Source: Streptomyces dioscori (GTDB lineage Bacteria; Actinomycetota; Actinomycetes; Streptomycetales; Streptomycetaceae). Taken from it: 64,000 nt of DNA. Location of the stretch: positions 372,001-436,000 of the forward strand of contig NZ_KZ679042.1 in NCBI RefSeq assembly GCF_003024195.1, written 5' to 3'. The notes under the pieces were generated by a model. That model saw only the letters and a list, made by a program, of their open reading frames with translations. It was not told the DNA's origin and ran no database searches. This document shows, one piece after another, positions 28,251 through 35,253 of this stretch (positions are counted from its first letter, which is position 1; each line of letters starts with the position of its first letter). The position numbers and the translations under genes were made by a program.

Positions 28251-29537
28251 TCAGATCGTGCGTACGGCATGGGCTCCTATCCGGCGTGGTGACCGCGGGA
28301 AATCTGTGAGAGGGCGCCCCAATCTGCTCACGAAGAAGGTCCGGCCGGGCAGTCCCAGCCGGTCCTGCAGCTCCTTTCGTACGTCGTCGTGCTGCAGGAC
28401 GACACTGACGGGGTGCAGCGCGAGTCCCGCCTCCGTGGCCCGCAGCCAGTACTCGGCCAGCCGGGCTCCGCCGCGGACGGTGGCCTCGACACCGGGGGAC
28501 GTGTCGGTGAGACCCATGGCGACGACGACCGGCGTCGGCCGTACGACGCGGGCGAGTTGGCGGGCGAGCACCCGGTGGTAGCCCGCGTGGCGGAGCACGC
28601 TCATCGTGGTGGGAGCCAGCGCGAGGCGCAGGGCGTGGCGCCGGGGCGCCGACAGCGGCCCGAAGAGCTGGCTGAGAGGGAAGCCGTCGCCGCGCGCCCG
28701 GGCCTCGGCCTCGTCGCGGCGCACGAACGAGTACGTCTCGCGCCAGGCCTGCCGGTGGCTGAAGTCGCGTCCTCCGTGGCGGGCCACGAGGCCGGCGAAG
28801 GCCGCGCGCTCACTGTCGGCCACGAGATGCCGGACGGTGACCTCCGCGCCCTCCGCGACACCGGTCGACGGGGCGGACAGGGCGTCCAGGACGGCTGGTT
28901 CGACCGCGTCGGGGCGGTAGGGCGCGCGGTTGGTCCGCCGGGCCAGGGCGGTGCGGCGGAGTTCGGCGAGCGAACCGGCCGGCTCGTCCGTGCGGCGCAG
29001 CCGGACCGCGCACAGGGGCGACCACGACACCGGCCAGGTGCCCCCGAGAGGGCGACCGGTGTCGTACGCCCCGCCCGTCCGTCCGCCGGTGGGCGGTTCG
29101 ACGAAGCGGATACGGTCCGTCGACCAGCCCTGGAGGGCCAGGGAGCGCAACAGGACCTGGAGGTACGCGCCACAGCTGGCCAGCATCTCGACGGCGTGCG
29201 CGGGCAGGGAGGTGAGTTCGCGCTCCCGGTCGAGGGCCAGGATCACGTACTCGTCCGTGTCACGTCCCTCGGTCCCCCGTACCCCAGAGGTGCTGTCGGA
29301 GGCTTCGGGGCCGTCGGCGGGAGCCTCGTCGACGAGCCGTTCCACCGCCCGGCGCGCGCCACGGCCGGTGGGCCAGGCGACCCCCCAGGGCTGGCAGTTG
29401 TGCGACGACGGGCCGAGCGCGGCGATGTCGGCCGCTTCGCGCAGAGCGTGTTCGAAGGACGCCCGGCGTTCCGCGGAGGGCGGCCGGGGTGTCGAGGCGG
29501 GCGAGCTGGTCACGGGGTCCGTTCTCCTCACTGCCAC
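28251..29537 (-). CDS. redV: RedV-like nitroreductase-family oxidoreductase
   Basis: A protein of about 428 residues related to nitroreductases. The FMN-contact start APSSHNCQPW-type motif is present as ALGPSSHNCQPW, with ARRTNRAPYRPDAV and GLTDTSPGVEATVRGGARLAEYWLRATEAGLALHPVS further on. RedV and its Serratia counterpart PigM are implicated in oxidising HBM (bipyrrole methanol) to the aldehyde HBC; I rely on recalled pathway knowledge for that. Start is uncertain: GTG at 29537 gives the full length, while GTG at 29513 has a better-placed GGAG. It is last in the leftward redR-S-T-U-V operon. Confidence 0.82.
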   Translation of the reverse strand: MAVRRTDPVTSSPASTPRPPSAERRASFEHALREAADIAALGPSSHNCQPWGVAWPTGRGARRAVERLVDEAPADGPEASDSTSGVRGTEGRDTDEYVILALDRERELTSLPAHAVEMLASCGAYLQVLLRSLALQGWSTDRIRFVEPPTGGRTGGAYDTGRPLGGTWPVSWSPLCAVRLRRTDEPAGSLAELRRTALARRTNRAPYRPDAVEPAVLDALSAPSTGVAEGAEVTVRHLVADSERAAFAGLVARHGGRDFSHRQAWRETYSFVRRDEAEARARGDGFPLSQLFGPLSAPRRHALRLALAPTTMSVLRHAGYHRVLARQLARVVRPTPVVVAMGLTDTSPGVEATVRGGARLAEYWLRATEAGLALHPVSVVLQHDDVRKELQDRLGLPGRTFFVSRLGRPLTDFPRSPRRIGAHAVRTI

Positions 29538-29578
29538 ACGAGTCCTTTCACTGCCGGACGAGGGTCACTGCCACACGA
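29528..29578 (-). repeat. Triplicated redU tail at the redU-redV junction
   Basis: The last five codons of redU (CTCGTGTGGCAGTGA, encoding LVWQ-stop) reappear as CTCGTCCGGCAGTGA 17 bases later and as CTCGTGTGGCAGTGA another 20 bases later, the last copy supplying the GTG region of redV. Stops are at 29565, 29548 and 29528 (lowest coordinate of each). Confidence 0.85.
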
Positions 29579-30347
29579 GTGCCAGGGCGTATCCGTCGAC
29601 TTCGCGGGCCCAGCTGTCGAAGCGGGAACCGTCGGCCTCGGGGGCGTGCCGGCGCAGTTCCGGCCCGGCCCGCCAGGCGAACCGGCCGTCGGGCCACCAC
29701 TGGGTGAGCCGCACCTCACGGCTGTCCACCCGCAGGCCGAAGCCGAAGTGTTTGAGCACCGCCTCCTTGCAGGCCCATCGCAGGGGCAGCGGCATGGCGC
29801 CCACTCCCCCGAGGCGGGGATCCGCCGCGATCTCCGGGGGATGCGTGAGCAGTTCCGCGAGCGGTGGTGGCACCTGGCGGCTGCGCTCGACGTCGATCCC
29901 GACGGCACGCGGCCCGCAGACGGCGACGGCGAAGTCCACCGAGTGGGACAGACCGACCTCCACGCGGGCGTCGACGACGGGCTTTCCGGCGCGGAGGCCG
30001 TCCAGGACGACACCTACCGTGATGTCGCGAGGGTGCACAGAGGTGCCGGCGTGCCGCCGCTGATAGGCGCATACGCTGTGCTTGATGGCCAGGCGTCCTG
30101 CCAGCCACTCCAGGCGCCTTTTGACGAGGCGCAGTTGTGCCGCCTGCTGGAGCTCGTCGTCGCTCAGGTGCCGGGCGCCGATCGTCGCGCGGTCCGTCTC
30201 GTCGCGTGCGCGCAGCCAGGCGATCGACACCACGGCGAGGGTCAGGGGGCCGCGGGCGTGAGTGACGTACAGGGGGCGCGCGGGGTCGAGCGCCATGCTG
30301 TCGTCGAGGCTGCGGGCCGCGGCACGGTCCGGCGGGGCGGTCGTCAT
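29565..30347 (-). CDS. redU: Sfp-type 4'-phosphopantetheinyl transferase (RedU-like)
   Basis: A 260-residue enzyme that transfers phosphopantetheine from CoA to the serine of carrier proteins, here RedO, RedN, RedQ and RedL. The metal and CoA motifs are present: VGIDVERSR and LRWACKEAVLKHFGFGL. Length fits the Sfp group. The ATG at 30347 lies ten bases after the redT stop; operon with redT and redV. RedU is known to modify RedO in S. coelicolor; breadth of action here is inference. Confidence 0.93.
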   Translation of the reverse strand: MTTAPPDRAAARSLDDSMALDPARPLYVTHARGPLTLAVVSIAWLRARDETDRATIGARHLSDDELQQAAQLRLVKRRLEWLAGRLAIKHSVCAYQRRHAGTSVHPRDITVGVVLDGLRAGKPVVDARVEVGLSHSVDFAVAVCGPRAVGIDVERSRQVPPPLAELLTHPPEIAADPRLGGVGAMPLPLRWACKEAVLKHFGFGLRVDSREVRLTQWWPDGRFAWRAGPELRRHAPEADGSRFDSWAREVDGYALALVWQ

Positions 30348-30357
30348 CGCCGGGCCT

Positions 30358-31248
30358 TCAGCGCTCCACGCGCGGGGGCAGCAGGAACGGGTAGGTGCGG
30401 CGTCTGATCCGGTGGTGCCAGAAGCGGTCGGCCTGCCGCAGCCGCTGGATGAGCTCCCACATCCGGGCGTCGTCCCGGTAGTAGGCGGCCACCTCCTCCA
30501 CGGTGATCGGCCGGGACAGGCGGGCGTTGGCCTGTTCGAGGAACGCCGGTACGAGTTCGTGGAGCCGTTCCTTGTACAGGTTGCCGAGGAAGTCCAGCAG
30601 GACACCGCGGGTCTCGTAGAACTTGTCGAAGATCGACTTGGTCATCGAGACCCGCACGGCGTCGCGCAGGAACCAGGGCAGCGAGCTGAAGAAGAGCCGG
30701 ACGTCCAGCCGTTCGCGGTTGCGGGCGTCCCGCATGAGAGGCGTCGTGACATCGATGTACACCAGCTCACCGCCGACATCCATCCAGTTGTTGGCCTGCG
30801 CGTCCAGACCGAGAGTGGGCTCCACGGCACGCTCGACGCGGTCGAGGAACCGGGAGAAGAAGTCCTTGATCCAGATGTCGTCCTCGGTGTGCAGCAGCCT
30901 GGAACAGAGCCGGTGCGCGGGCAGTTCGCGCTGCACGCAGTAGGCCGTGATCCGCCCCGACGGCAGCCGCGTGTGCCACAGCTCGGTGTCGGCGACGTCG
31001 AGACCGTTGTCCCCGAGCCTCCTCAGATATTCGCGCAGGCTCTCCTCGTACCGTTCGAAGCGTCCGCCGTCGGGAAACACCGGCAGCCGCTTGCACGCGA
31101 AGGCGCCGTCACCGCTCTCCAGCCGCAGCACCAGGCTGACTTCGCCGTAGCCGAGCACGTCGAGGGCACTGTCGTCCCTGGTCCTGAGCGCGGCTCGAAC
31201 CCGGTCTTCGAGCTGCGCGAGTTCGTCGTGCGGAACGGTGAAGGACAT
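30358..31248 (-). CDS. redT: RedT-like protein with divergent kinase features
   Basis: A 296-residue protein assigned to RedT by position between redU and redS. Function unknown in the family. The sequence shows features of a kinase or aminoglycoside-phosphotransferase fold: a glycine-rich start LGYGEVSLVLRL (residues 32-43), a lysine in FACKRL (Lys53), a catalytic-loop-like LDAQANNWMD (Asp149, Asn153/154) and a metal-binding-like Asp166 in VYIDVTTP. The usual HxD histidine is absent, so activity may be altered or lost. No membrane segment. Start ATG at 31248, ten bases after the redS stop. Confidence 0.75.
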   Translation of the reverse strand: MSFTVPHDELAQLEDRVRAALRTRDDSALDVLGYGEVSLVLRLESGDGAFACKRLPVFPDGGRFERYEESLREYLRRLGDNGLDVADTELWHTRLPSGRITAYCVQRELPAHRLCSRLLHTEDDIWIKDFFSRFLDRVERAVEPTLGLDAQANNWMDVGGELVYIDVTTPLMRDARNRERLDVRLFFSSLPWFLRDAVRVSMTKSIFDKFYETRGVLLDFLGNLYKERLHELVPAFLEQANARLSRPITVEEVAAYYRDDARMWELIQRLRQADRFWHHRIRRRTYPFLLPPRVER

Positions 31249-31258
31249 GGCATGACCC

Positions 31259-31702
31259 TTAGCTCTGGTTGTCCGTCCTGGCCCGCGAGGTGGCCGCGGC
31301 GGACGGGGACGGTGTGCGCCGGCGCCGCACGAGGAGGTGGATGGCCGCGGCGAAGAACGCGGCGTCGAGCACGAGGATCTGCGGCACGCTGCTGACGAGG
31401 ATGACGACCAGGCAGACCAGCATGAGCAGTTGGCCGTAGAGGGCGGCGACGACCAGATACCGGTCGAGGATCAGGACGACCCCGCTGACGACCATCGCCG
31501 CCGCGACGAACACGGTGACGCCGGTGGGGTGTTCGGCGAGCCAGTCGGTGAAGGGACCGAGGACGGCGACACCGTCGTTGCCGTCCGCGGCTCCGTCGAG
31601 GCGCTCTTCGACGGACTCGATCTCCGGGAAGAACTTGCCGATGCCGGCGATGACGTAGAGGACGCCCACTATGCGCTGGAGGATCAGGTCTCGTTTGGTC
31701 AC
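31259..31702 (-). CDS. redS: DoxX-like membrane protein (RedS position)
   Basis: A 147-residue membrane protein with four predicted helices (QRIVGVLYVIAGIGKFF; VTVFVAAAMVVSGVVLIL; LVVAALYGQLLMLVCLVVIL; LVLDAAFFAAAIHLLV) and a polar tail. The arrangement matches the DoxX/quinol-oxidase-subunit-like family. By synteny it corresponds to RedS, whose role is unknown; it may help localise the pathway at the membrane or couple it to redox carriers (speculation). GTG start at 31702. Confidence 0.65.
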   Translation of the reverse strand: MTKRDLILQRIVGVLYVIAGIGKFFPEIESVEERLDGAADGNDGVAVLGPFTDWLAEHPTGVTVFVAAAMVVSGVVLILDRYLVVAALYGQLLMLVCLVVILVSSVPQILVLDAAFFAAAIHLLVRRRRTPSPSAAATSRARTDNQS

Positions 31703-31828
31703 CCGATGGAGTCTTCCGGTGTCGTGGCCTGGCGGCCGGGGCTTTTTCGGACGAGATCCACTGCTGCCGCGATCCGGTGTCGGTGTGCACGCCGGTTCAG
31801 ACGGCCCGGTGTTCGCGTGTACGGCGGT

Positions 31829-33067
31829 TCAGGCGGCCGTGATCACCAGGACCGCGTTCTGGCCGCCGAAACCGAACGAGTTGCTCACCGCGACCTCCAC
31901 CTTCCGTTCCCGGGGCGACCCGGCGACGATGTCCAACTCGACCTCGGGGTCCTGCCGTTCGAGGTTGGCGGTCGGGGGGATGGTGCCGTTCTCGACGGTC
32001 AGCACGGTCAGCGCGGCCTCGATCGCTCCGGCTGCGCCCAGGGTGTGGCCGGTCACCCCCTTGGTGGAGGTGACCGCGGGTCCTTCACCGAGCAGCCCTC
32101 GCAGCACCTTGGCCTCCGCCGCGTCGTTGAGCGGTGTCGAGGTGCCGTGGGCGTTGACATGGTCGACCTCGTCGGGTGTGACGCCCGCTCCCGACAGGGC
32201 CGTGCGCAACGCCAGCAGAACCCCCGCGCCCTCGGGGTCGGGGGCGGTCATGTGGTACGCGTCGGCGGAGGCCCCGTACCCGGCGATCCTCGCCCGGACC
32301 GTCGCCCGGCGCGCCCGTGCGTCCGCCTCGCGTTCGAGGACGAGCATGCCGCTGCCCTCGCCGATGACGAACCCGTCGCGGTCCGCGTCGAAGGGGCGCG
32401 ATGCGGCGGACGGTGCGTCGAGTCTCCTGGACAGCGCGCCCATCTGCGCGAAGCCCGTCACCATCAGGGGGCTGACCCCGGCCTCGGCGCCGCCCGTGAC
32501 GACCACGTCGCAGCTTCCGTCGCGCAGGAGTTGCAGGGCCGTACCGATCGCCGTGGCACCTGAGGCGCAGGCCGTCGCCGTGACCAGATTCGGGCCCTTG
32601 GCGTGCAGGTCCATCGCCAGGTGCCCGGCGGCCATGTTGGGCACGAGCATGGGGATCAGCAGGGCGGAGACCGCTTCCGGTCCCTTCTCCAGCATCCGCC
32701 GGTGCTGGGTCTCCCAGGTCGCCACTCCCCCGAGGCCGCATCCGACGACGACGCCGACGCGGGCTCCGTCCCAGGTGCCGGGGTCGAGGCCGGCGTCGGC
32801 GACCGCCTCGCGTGCCGCGGTGATGCACAGCTGGCTGAAGCGGTCGTGTGCGAGGGAGCTGCGCCGGCCGACGTGCTCGCGTGCGGAGAAGCCGGGCACC
32901 GTGCAGGAGATGTCCACGGGGAGTCCGGCCAGCGAGGGGTCCGTGGCCGCCGGGGACCGGCCCGCGCACACACCCTTCCAGGTGTCGTCGGCGCCGATGC
33001 CGGCCGAGGTGACCAGGCCGACACCCGTCACGGCGACGGGTGGCAGCCTGCCGTCCCTCACACTCAT
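31829..33067 (-). CDS. redR: RedR-like FabF ketosynthase (KASII)
   Basis: A 412-residue beta-ketoacyl-ACP synthase II. It elongates the fatty chain on the RedQ carrier protein to the dodecanoyl stage used for the alkylpyrrole. The triad is intact: Cys in TATACASGATAI, His in VNAHGTSTPLND, His in KGVTGHTLGAAG. First gene of the leftward operon redR-S-T-U-V. Its ATG (33067) lies in the last of a series of 17-bp repeats that create three small overlapping upstream frames. A heptamer array of SARP type is located about 130 bases upstream. Confidence 0.93.
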   Translation of the reverse strand: MSVRDGRLPPVAVTGVGLVTSAGIGADDTWKGVCAGRSPAATDPSLAGLPVDISCTVPGFSAREHVGRRSSLAHDRFSQLCITAAREAVADAGLDPGTWDGARVGVVVGCGLGGVATWETQHRRMLEKGPEAVSALLIPMLVPNMAAGHLAMDLHAKGPNLVTATACASGATAIGTALQLLRDGSCDVVVTGGAEAGVSPLMVTGFAQMGALSRRLDAPSAASRPFDADRDGFVIGEGSGMLVLEREADARARRATVRARIAGYGASADAYHMTAPDPEGAGVLLALRTALSGAGVTPDEVDHVNAHGTSTPLNDAAEAKVLRGLLGEGPAVTSTKGVTGHTLGAAGAIEAALTVLTVENGTIPPTANLERQDPEVELDIVAGSPRERKVEVAVSNSFGFGGQNAVLVITAA

Positions 33068-33118
33068 GCGTCCCTCACACTCATGCGTACCTCACGCTCA
33101 TGTGCACCTCTCGCTCAT
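33061..33118 (-). repeat. 17-bp tandem repeat with three coupled mini-ORFs before redR
   Basis: Units on the plus strand: 33061-33077, 33078-33094, 33095-33111, and part of a fourth. On the minus strand each carries GAGG, four or five bases, then ATG. ATGs at 33118, 33101 and 33084 open frames encoding MSERCT, MSVRYA and MSVRDA; each TGA overlaps the next ATG (ATGA), the last being redR itself at 33067. Confidence 0.9.
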
Positions 33119-33186
33119 GCGATGCGACCCGCCGTTCCGGCGCCCCCACGGCGCCCCCACGGCACCGCTGCGTCACTTCGCCATCG

Positions 33187-33242
33187 AGTGTGGGCTGCGG
33201 GACTGACCGCCCGCTGACCGATGACTGACCGCGCGCTGACGG
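33187..33242 (-). promoter_or_regulatory. SARP-type heptamer array and promoter for redR operon
   Basis: Read on the minus strand: CCGTCAG (33242-33236), CGGTCAG (33231-33225), CGGTCAG (33220-33214), CGGTCAG (33209-33203), exactly 11 bp apart. Ten bases after the last comes CACACT (33192-33187), a plausible -10 box. Direct heptamers at 11-bp period just upstream of -10 are the known signature of SARP binding; RedD is the obvious candidate. Confidence 0.85.
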
Positions 33243-33269
33243 TCCGGCACCCAACGCCGGAGGTGCACT

Positions 33270-33325
33270 GCGTCAGTCATCGGTCAGTGCCTCGTCAGCG
33301 ATCGGTCAGCCCCTCGGACCAGACT
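33270..33325 (+). promoter_or_regulatory. SARP-type heptamer array and promoter for redP operon
   Basis: GCGTCAG (33270-33276), CGGTCAG (33281-33287), TCGTCAG (33292-33298), CGGTCAG (33303-33309), exactly 11 bp apart; the core GTCAG is invariant. Ten bases after the last lies CAGACT (33320-33325), a -10-like hexamer, the same spacing as in the mirrored array. The two arrays together also create a perfect 16-bp inverted repeat (33214-33229 with 33272-33287). Confidence 0.85.
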
Positions 33326-33329
33326 CGGC

Positions 33330-33393
33330 CCGGACATCGCACATGACCATCCGGACATCGCACATGACCGCCCCGGACATCACCCATGACCAC
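33330..33393 (+). repeat. 21-22 bp tandem repeat in redP leader
   Basis: Three units beginning CCGGACATC and containing CATGACC: 33330-33350, 33351-33372 and 33373-33393, then a partial copy. It starts where transcription from the CAGACT box would be expected to begin. Each unit contains an ATG without a good ribosome-binding site. Confidence 0.75.
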
Positions 33394-33565
33394 CCGGAAC
33401 ACATGACCCCGGTACCGCATGCCCGTCCGCACCACTTGGATCTCCGGAACACCTGGCCGTCCGGAAGACGAGGAGCACTCGCGTGGTTGCACGTCTTCGC
33501 GACCGACCGGCACCGCGACACCTCACCGGTGACCGCCTCGGCCGGCCGGGCCAGGACGGTGTCCG

Positions 33566-34573
33566 GTGAGCCGGGCCGCCGTACTGACGGGGGTCGGCAG
33601 CTGCCTGCCGCCCCGGGCCGTCCCGAACGACGAACTGGCCGCCGGGCTGGACAGTTCCGGGGAATGGATCCGCTCACGCACCGGTATCGAGCAGCGGTAC
33701 TTCGCGGAGCAGGGCACGGCGACCTCCGATCTGGCCGTCGGGGCGGGCGAGAGAGCCCTGAAGAGCGCCGGCGTCTCCACCGTGGACACGGTGCTCGTCG
33801 CGACGACCACCCCGGACCGCCCCTGTCCCGCGACCGCCCCCGTGGTGGCCGCCCGGCTCGGGATGAGGGGAACGGCCGCCTACGACGTGTCCGCCGTCTG
33901 CACCGGATTCGTGTACGGGCTGGCGACCGCGGCGGGGCTCATCGCCGCGGGCGTCGCGGACCGTGTACTGGTGATCGGCGCGGAGACGTTCTCCACGCTG
34001 CTCGATCCCGAGGACCGGTCCACGGCCGTGATCTTCGGCGACGGCGCCGGAGCGGTCGTACTGCGCTCGGGCGATCCGGCGGAGCCCGGCGCGCTCGGCC
34101 CGTTCGACCTGGGCAGCGACGGCGACGGCGAGGACCTGATCACCGTGCCCGCGGGCGGTTCACGTCAGCGCCTGTCCGGACTGGCACCGGCGGCCGGCGA
34201 ACAGTACTTCGCCATGTCGGGCAAGGAGGTCTTCCGGCACGCGGTACTGCGGATGACCGGATCGGCCCGCACGGTTCTCGACCGGGCGGGCTGGCGGGCG
34301 CGGGACGTCGACCATCTGGTGAGCCACCAGGCGAATCTCCGGATCACCAACCATGTCGCCGACGACCTCGGGATCCCCCGCGCCCGCTGTGTCAGCAACA
34401 TCGCCGAGGTCGGCAACACCGCGGCGGCCTCCATCCCGCTCGCTCTCGACCAGGCGCACACCGAAGGTGTGTTGCGGCCGGGCGGGCGGACGCTGCTCAC
34501 CGCGTTCGGCGGCGGGCTCACCTGGGGGTCCGCGGTACTGACCTGGCCGGACCTGGACCCGGCCCGCGCGTGA
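33566..34573 (+). CDS. redP: RedP-like FabH ketosynthase (KASIII)
   Basis: A 335-residue beta-ketoacyl-ACP synthase III. It starts the dodecanoyl chain by condensing acetyl-CoA with malonyl-RedQ. Catalytic residues are intact: Cys112 in VSAVCTGFVYG, His in LVSHQANLRI and Asn in EVGNTAAASIPL. GTG start at 33566. First gene of the long rightward operon; the order redP-redQ differs from the redQ-redP order I recall for S. coelicolor. Confidence 0.93.
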   Translation: MSRAAVLTGVGSCLPPRAVPNDELAAGLDSSGEWIRSRTGIEQRYFAEQGTATSDLAVGAGERALKSAGVSTVDTVLVATTTPDRPCPATAPVVAARLGMRGTAAYDVSAVCTGFVYGLATAAGLIAAGVADRVLVIGAETFSTLLDPEDRSTAVIFGDGAGAVVLRSGDPAEPGALGPFDLGSDGDGEDLITVPAGGSRQRLSGLAPAAGEQYFAMSGKEVFRHAVLRMTGSARTVLDRAGWRARDVDHLVSHQANLRITNHVADDLGIPRARCVSNIAEVGNTAAASIPLALDQAHTEGVLRPGGRTLLTAFGGGLTWGSAVLTWPDLDPARA

Positions 34574-34676
34574 GCATCAGAACCAGCACGGAATACCAGC
34601 ACCAAGGCGAGGGCCAGGGCCAGTGGACGGCACCAACAGGAGCGCGCGTACGAGCACGAGCGAAGGAGCACACGGC

Positions 34677-34931
34677 ATGAGCGTGATGTACGGCAGGCTG
34701 GTCGATCTGCTGGTCGACCGTTTCGAGGTGGACCGTGCGGAGATCGGCCCTGACACCACGTTCGAGGACCTCGACATGGACTCGCTGTTCCTCGTCGAGC
34801 TGCTTCTCGTCATCCAGTCCGATTTCGGCGTCCATGTCAGTGACGACGCCGCGTCTCCCGGGGACACGGTCACACAGGTCGCCGACCTGATCGAGCGCCT
34901 CGCGTCCGCCGAGGTCCCCACCGGGCCGTGA
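34677..34931 (+). CDS. redQ: RedQ-like acyl carrier protein
   Basis: An 84-residue acyl carrier protein. The phosphopantetheine serine is in DLDMDSLFLVELL. It carries the growing fatty chain made by RedP and RedR, which RedJ releases for RedL. ATG at 34677 is chosen because AAGGAG (34663-34668) lies eight bases upstream; the open frame extends 18 codons further without a ribosome-binding site. Confidence 0.9.
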   Translation: MSVMYGRLVDLLVDRFEVDRAEIGPDTTFEDLDMDSLFLVELLLVIQSDFGVHVSDDAASPGDTVTQVADLIERLASAEVPTGP

Positions 34932-34992
34932 CCAGGCCGCGGCCAGAGGGCAGCCAGGCCAGAGTCCGCCGGAAACCGAGTCGAGGACGACC

Positions 34993-35253
34993 ATGAGCAC
35001 CCAGCAGTCAATCATCAACTACATCGCCGGTGTGTGGCTCGACGGTGACACCGAGGGCCTCGACGCGCAGGTCCCCCTCGCCGAGCTCAACATCATCGAC
35101 TCGGCCGGGATCTTCGACCTCGTGCACTACATGCAGGACGACTTCCGTATCACCGTCCCGCTGCAGGAGATCTCCCCGGCGAACTTCCGGACGGTCGACA
35201 CGATGGCAGCGCTGGTCGAGCGGCTGCGGCGAGAGGGGGAGACCGTCCGATGA
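34993..35253 (+). CDS. redO: RedO-like peptidyl carrier protein
   Basis: An 86-residue carrier protein. The modified serine is in LNIIDSAGIFDLV, which departs from the usual GxDS context but suits prolyl carrier proteins of this pathway. It holds L-proline (loaded by RedM) during oxidation by RedW. Stop overlaps the redN ATG (ATGA, 35250-35253). Confidence 0.9.
   Translation: MSTQQSIINYIAGVWLDGDTEGLDAQVPLAELNIIDSAGIFDLVHYMQDDFRITVPLQEISPANFRTVDTMAALVERLRREGETVR

Larger units (their letters stand above)
33068..33565. promoter_or_regulatory. Divergent redR / redP promoter region
   Basis: About 500 bases with no convincing gene. It contains, from left to right: the redR mini-ORF repeat, a leftward heptamer array (33203-33242), a rightward heptamer array (33270-33309), and a 21-bp tandem repeat starting near the expected redP transcription start (33330-33393). 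The rest, to 33565, is a leader of about 170 bases in which I see no clear structure. Confidence 0.8.

Noticed and set aside
33330-33393. CRISPR-like array
   Set aside because: Units are directly adjacent with no spacers, and no cas gene is present.
33343-33565. Open frame starting in the 21-bp repeat and running towards redP
   Set aside because: It continues only as an out-of-frame shadow of redP, lacks a ribosome-binding site and has repeat-derived His/Thr/Pro composition.
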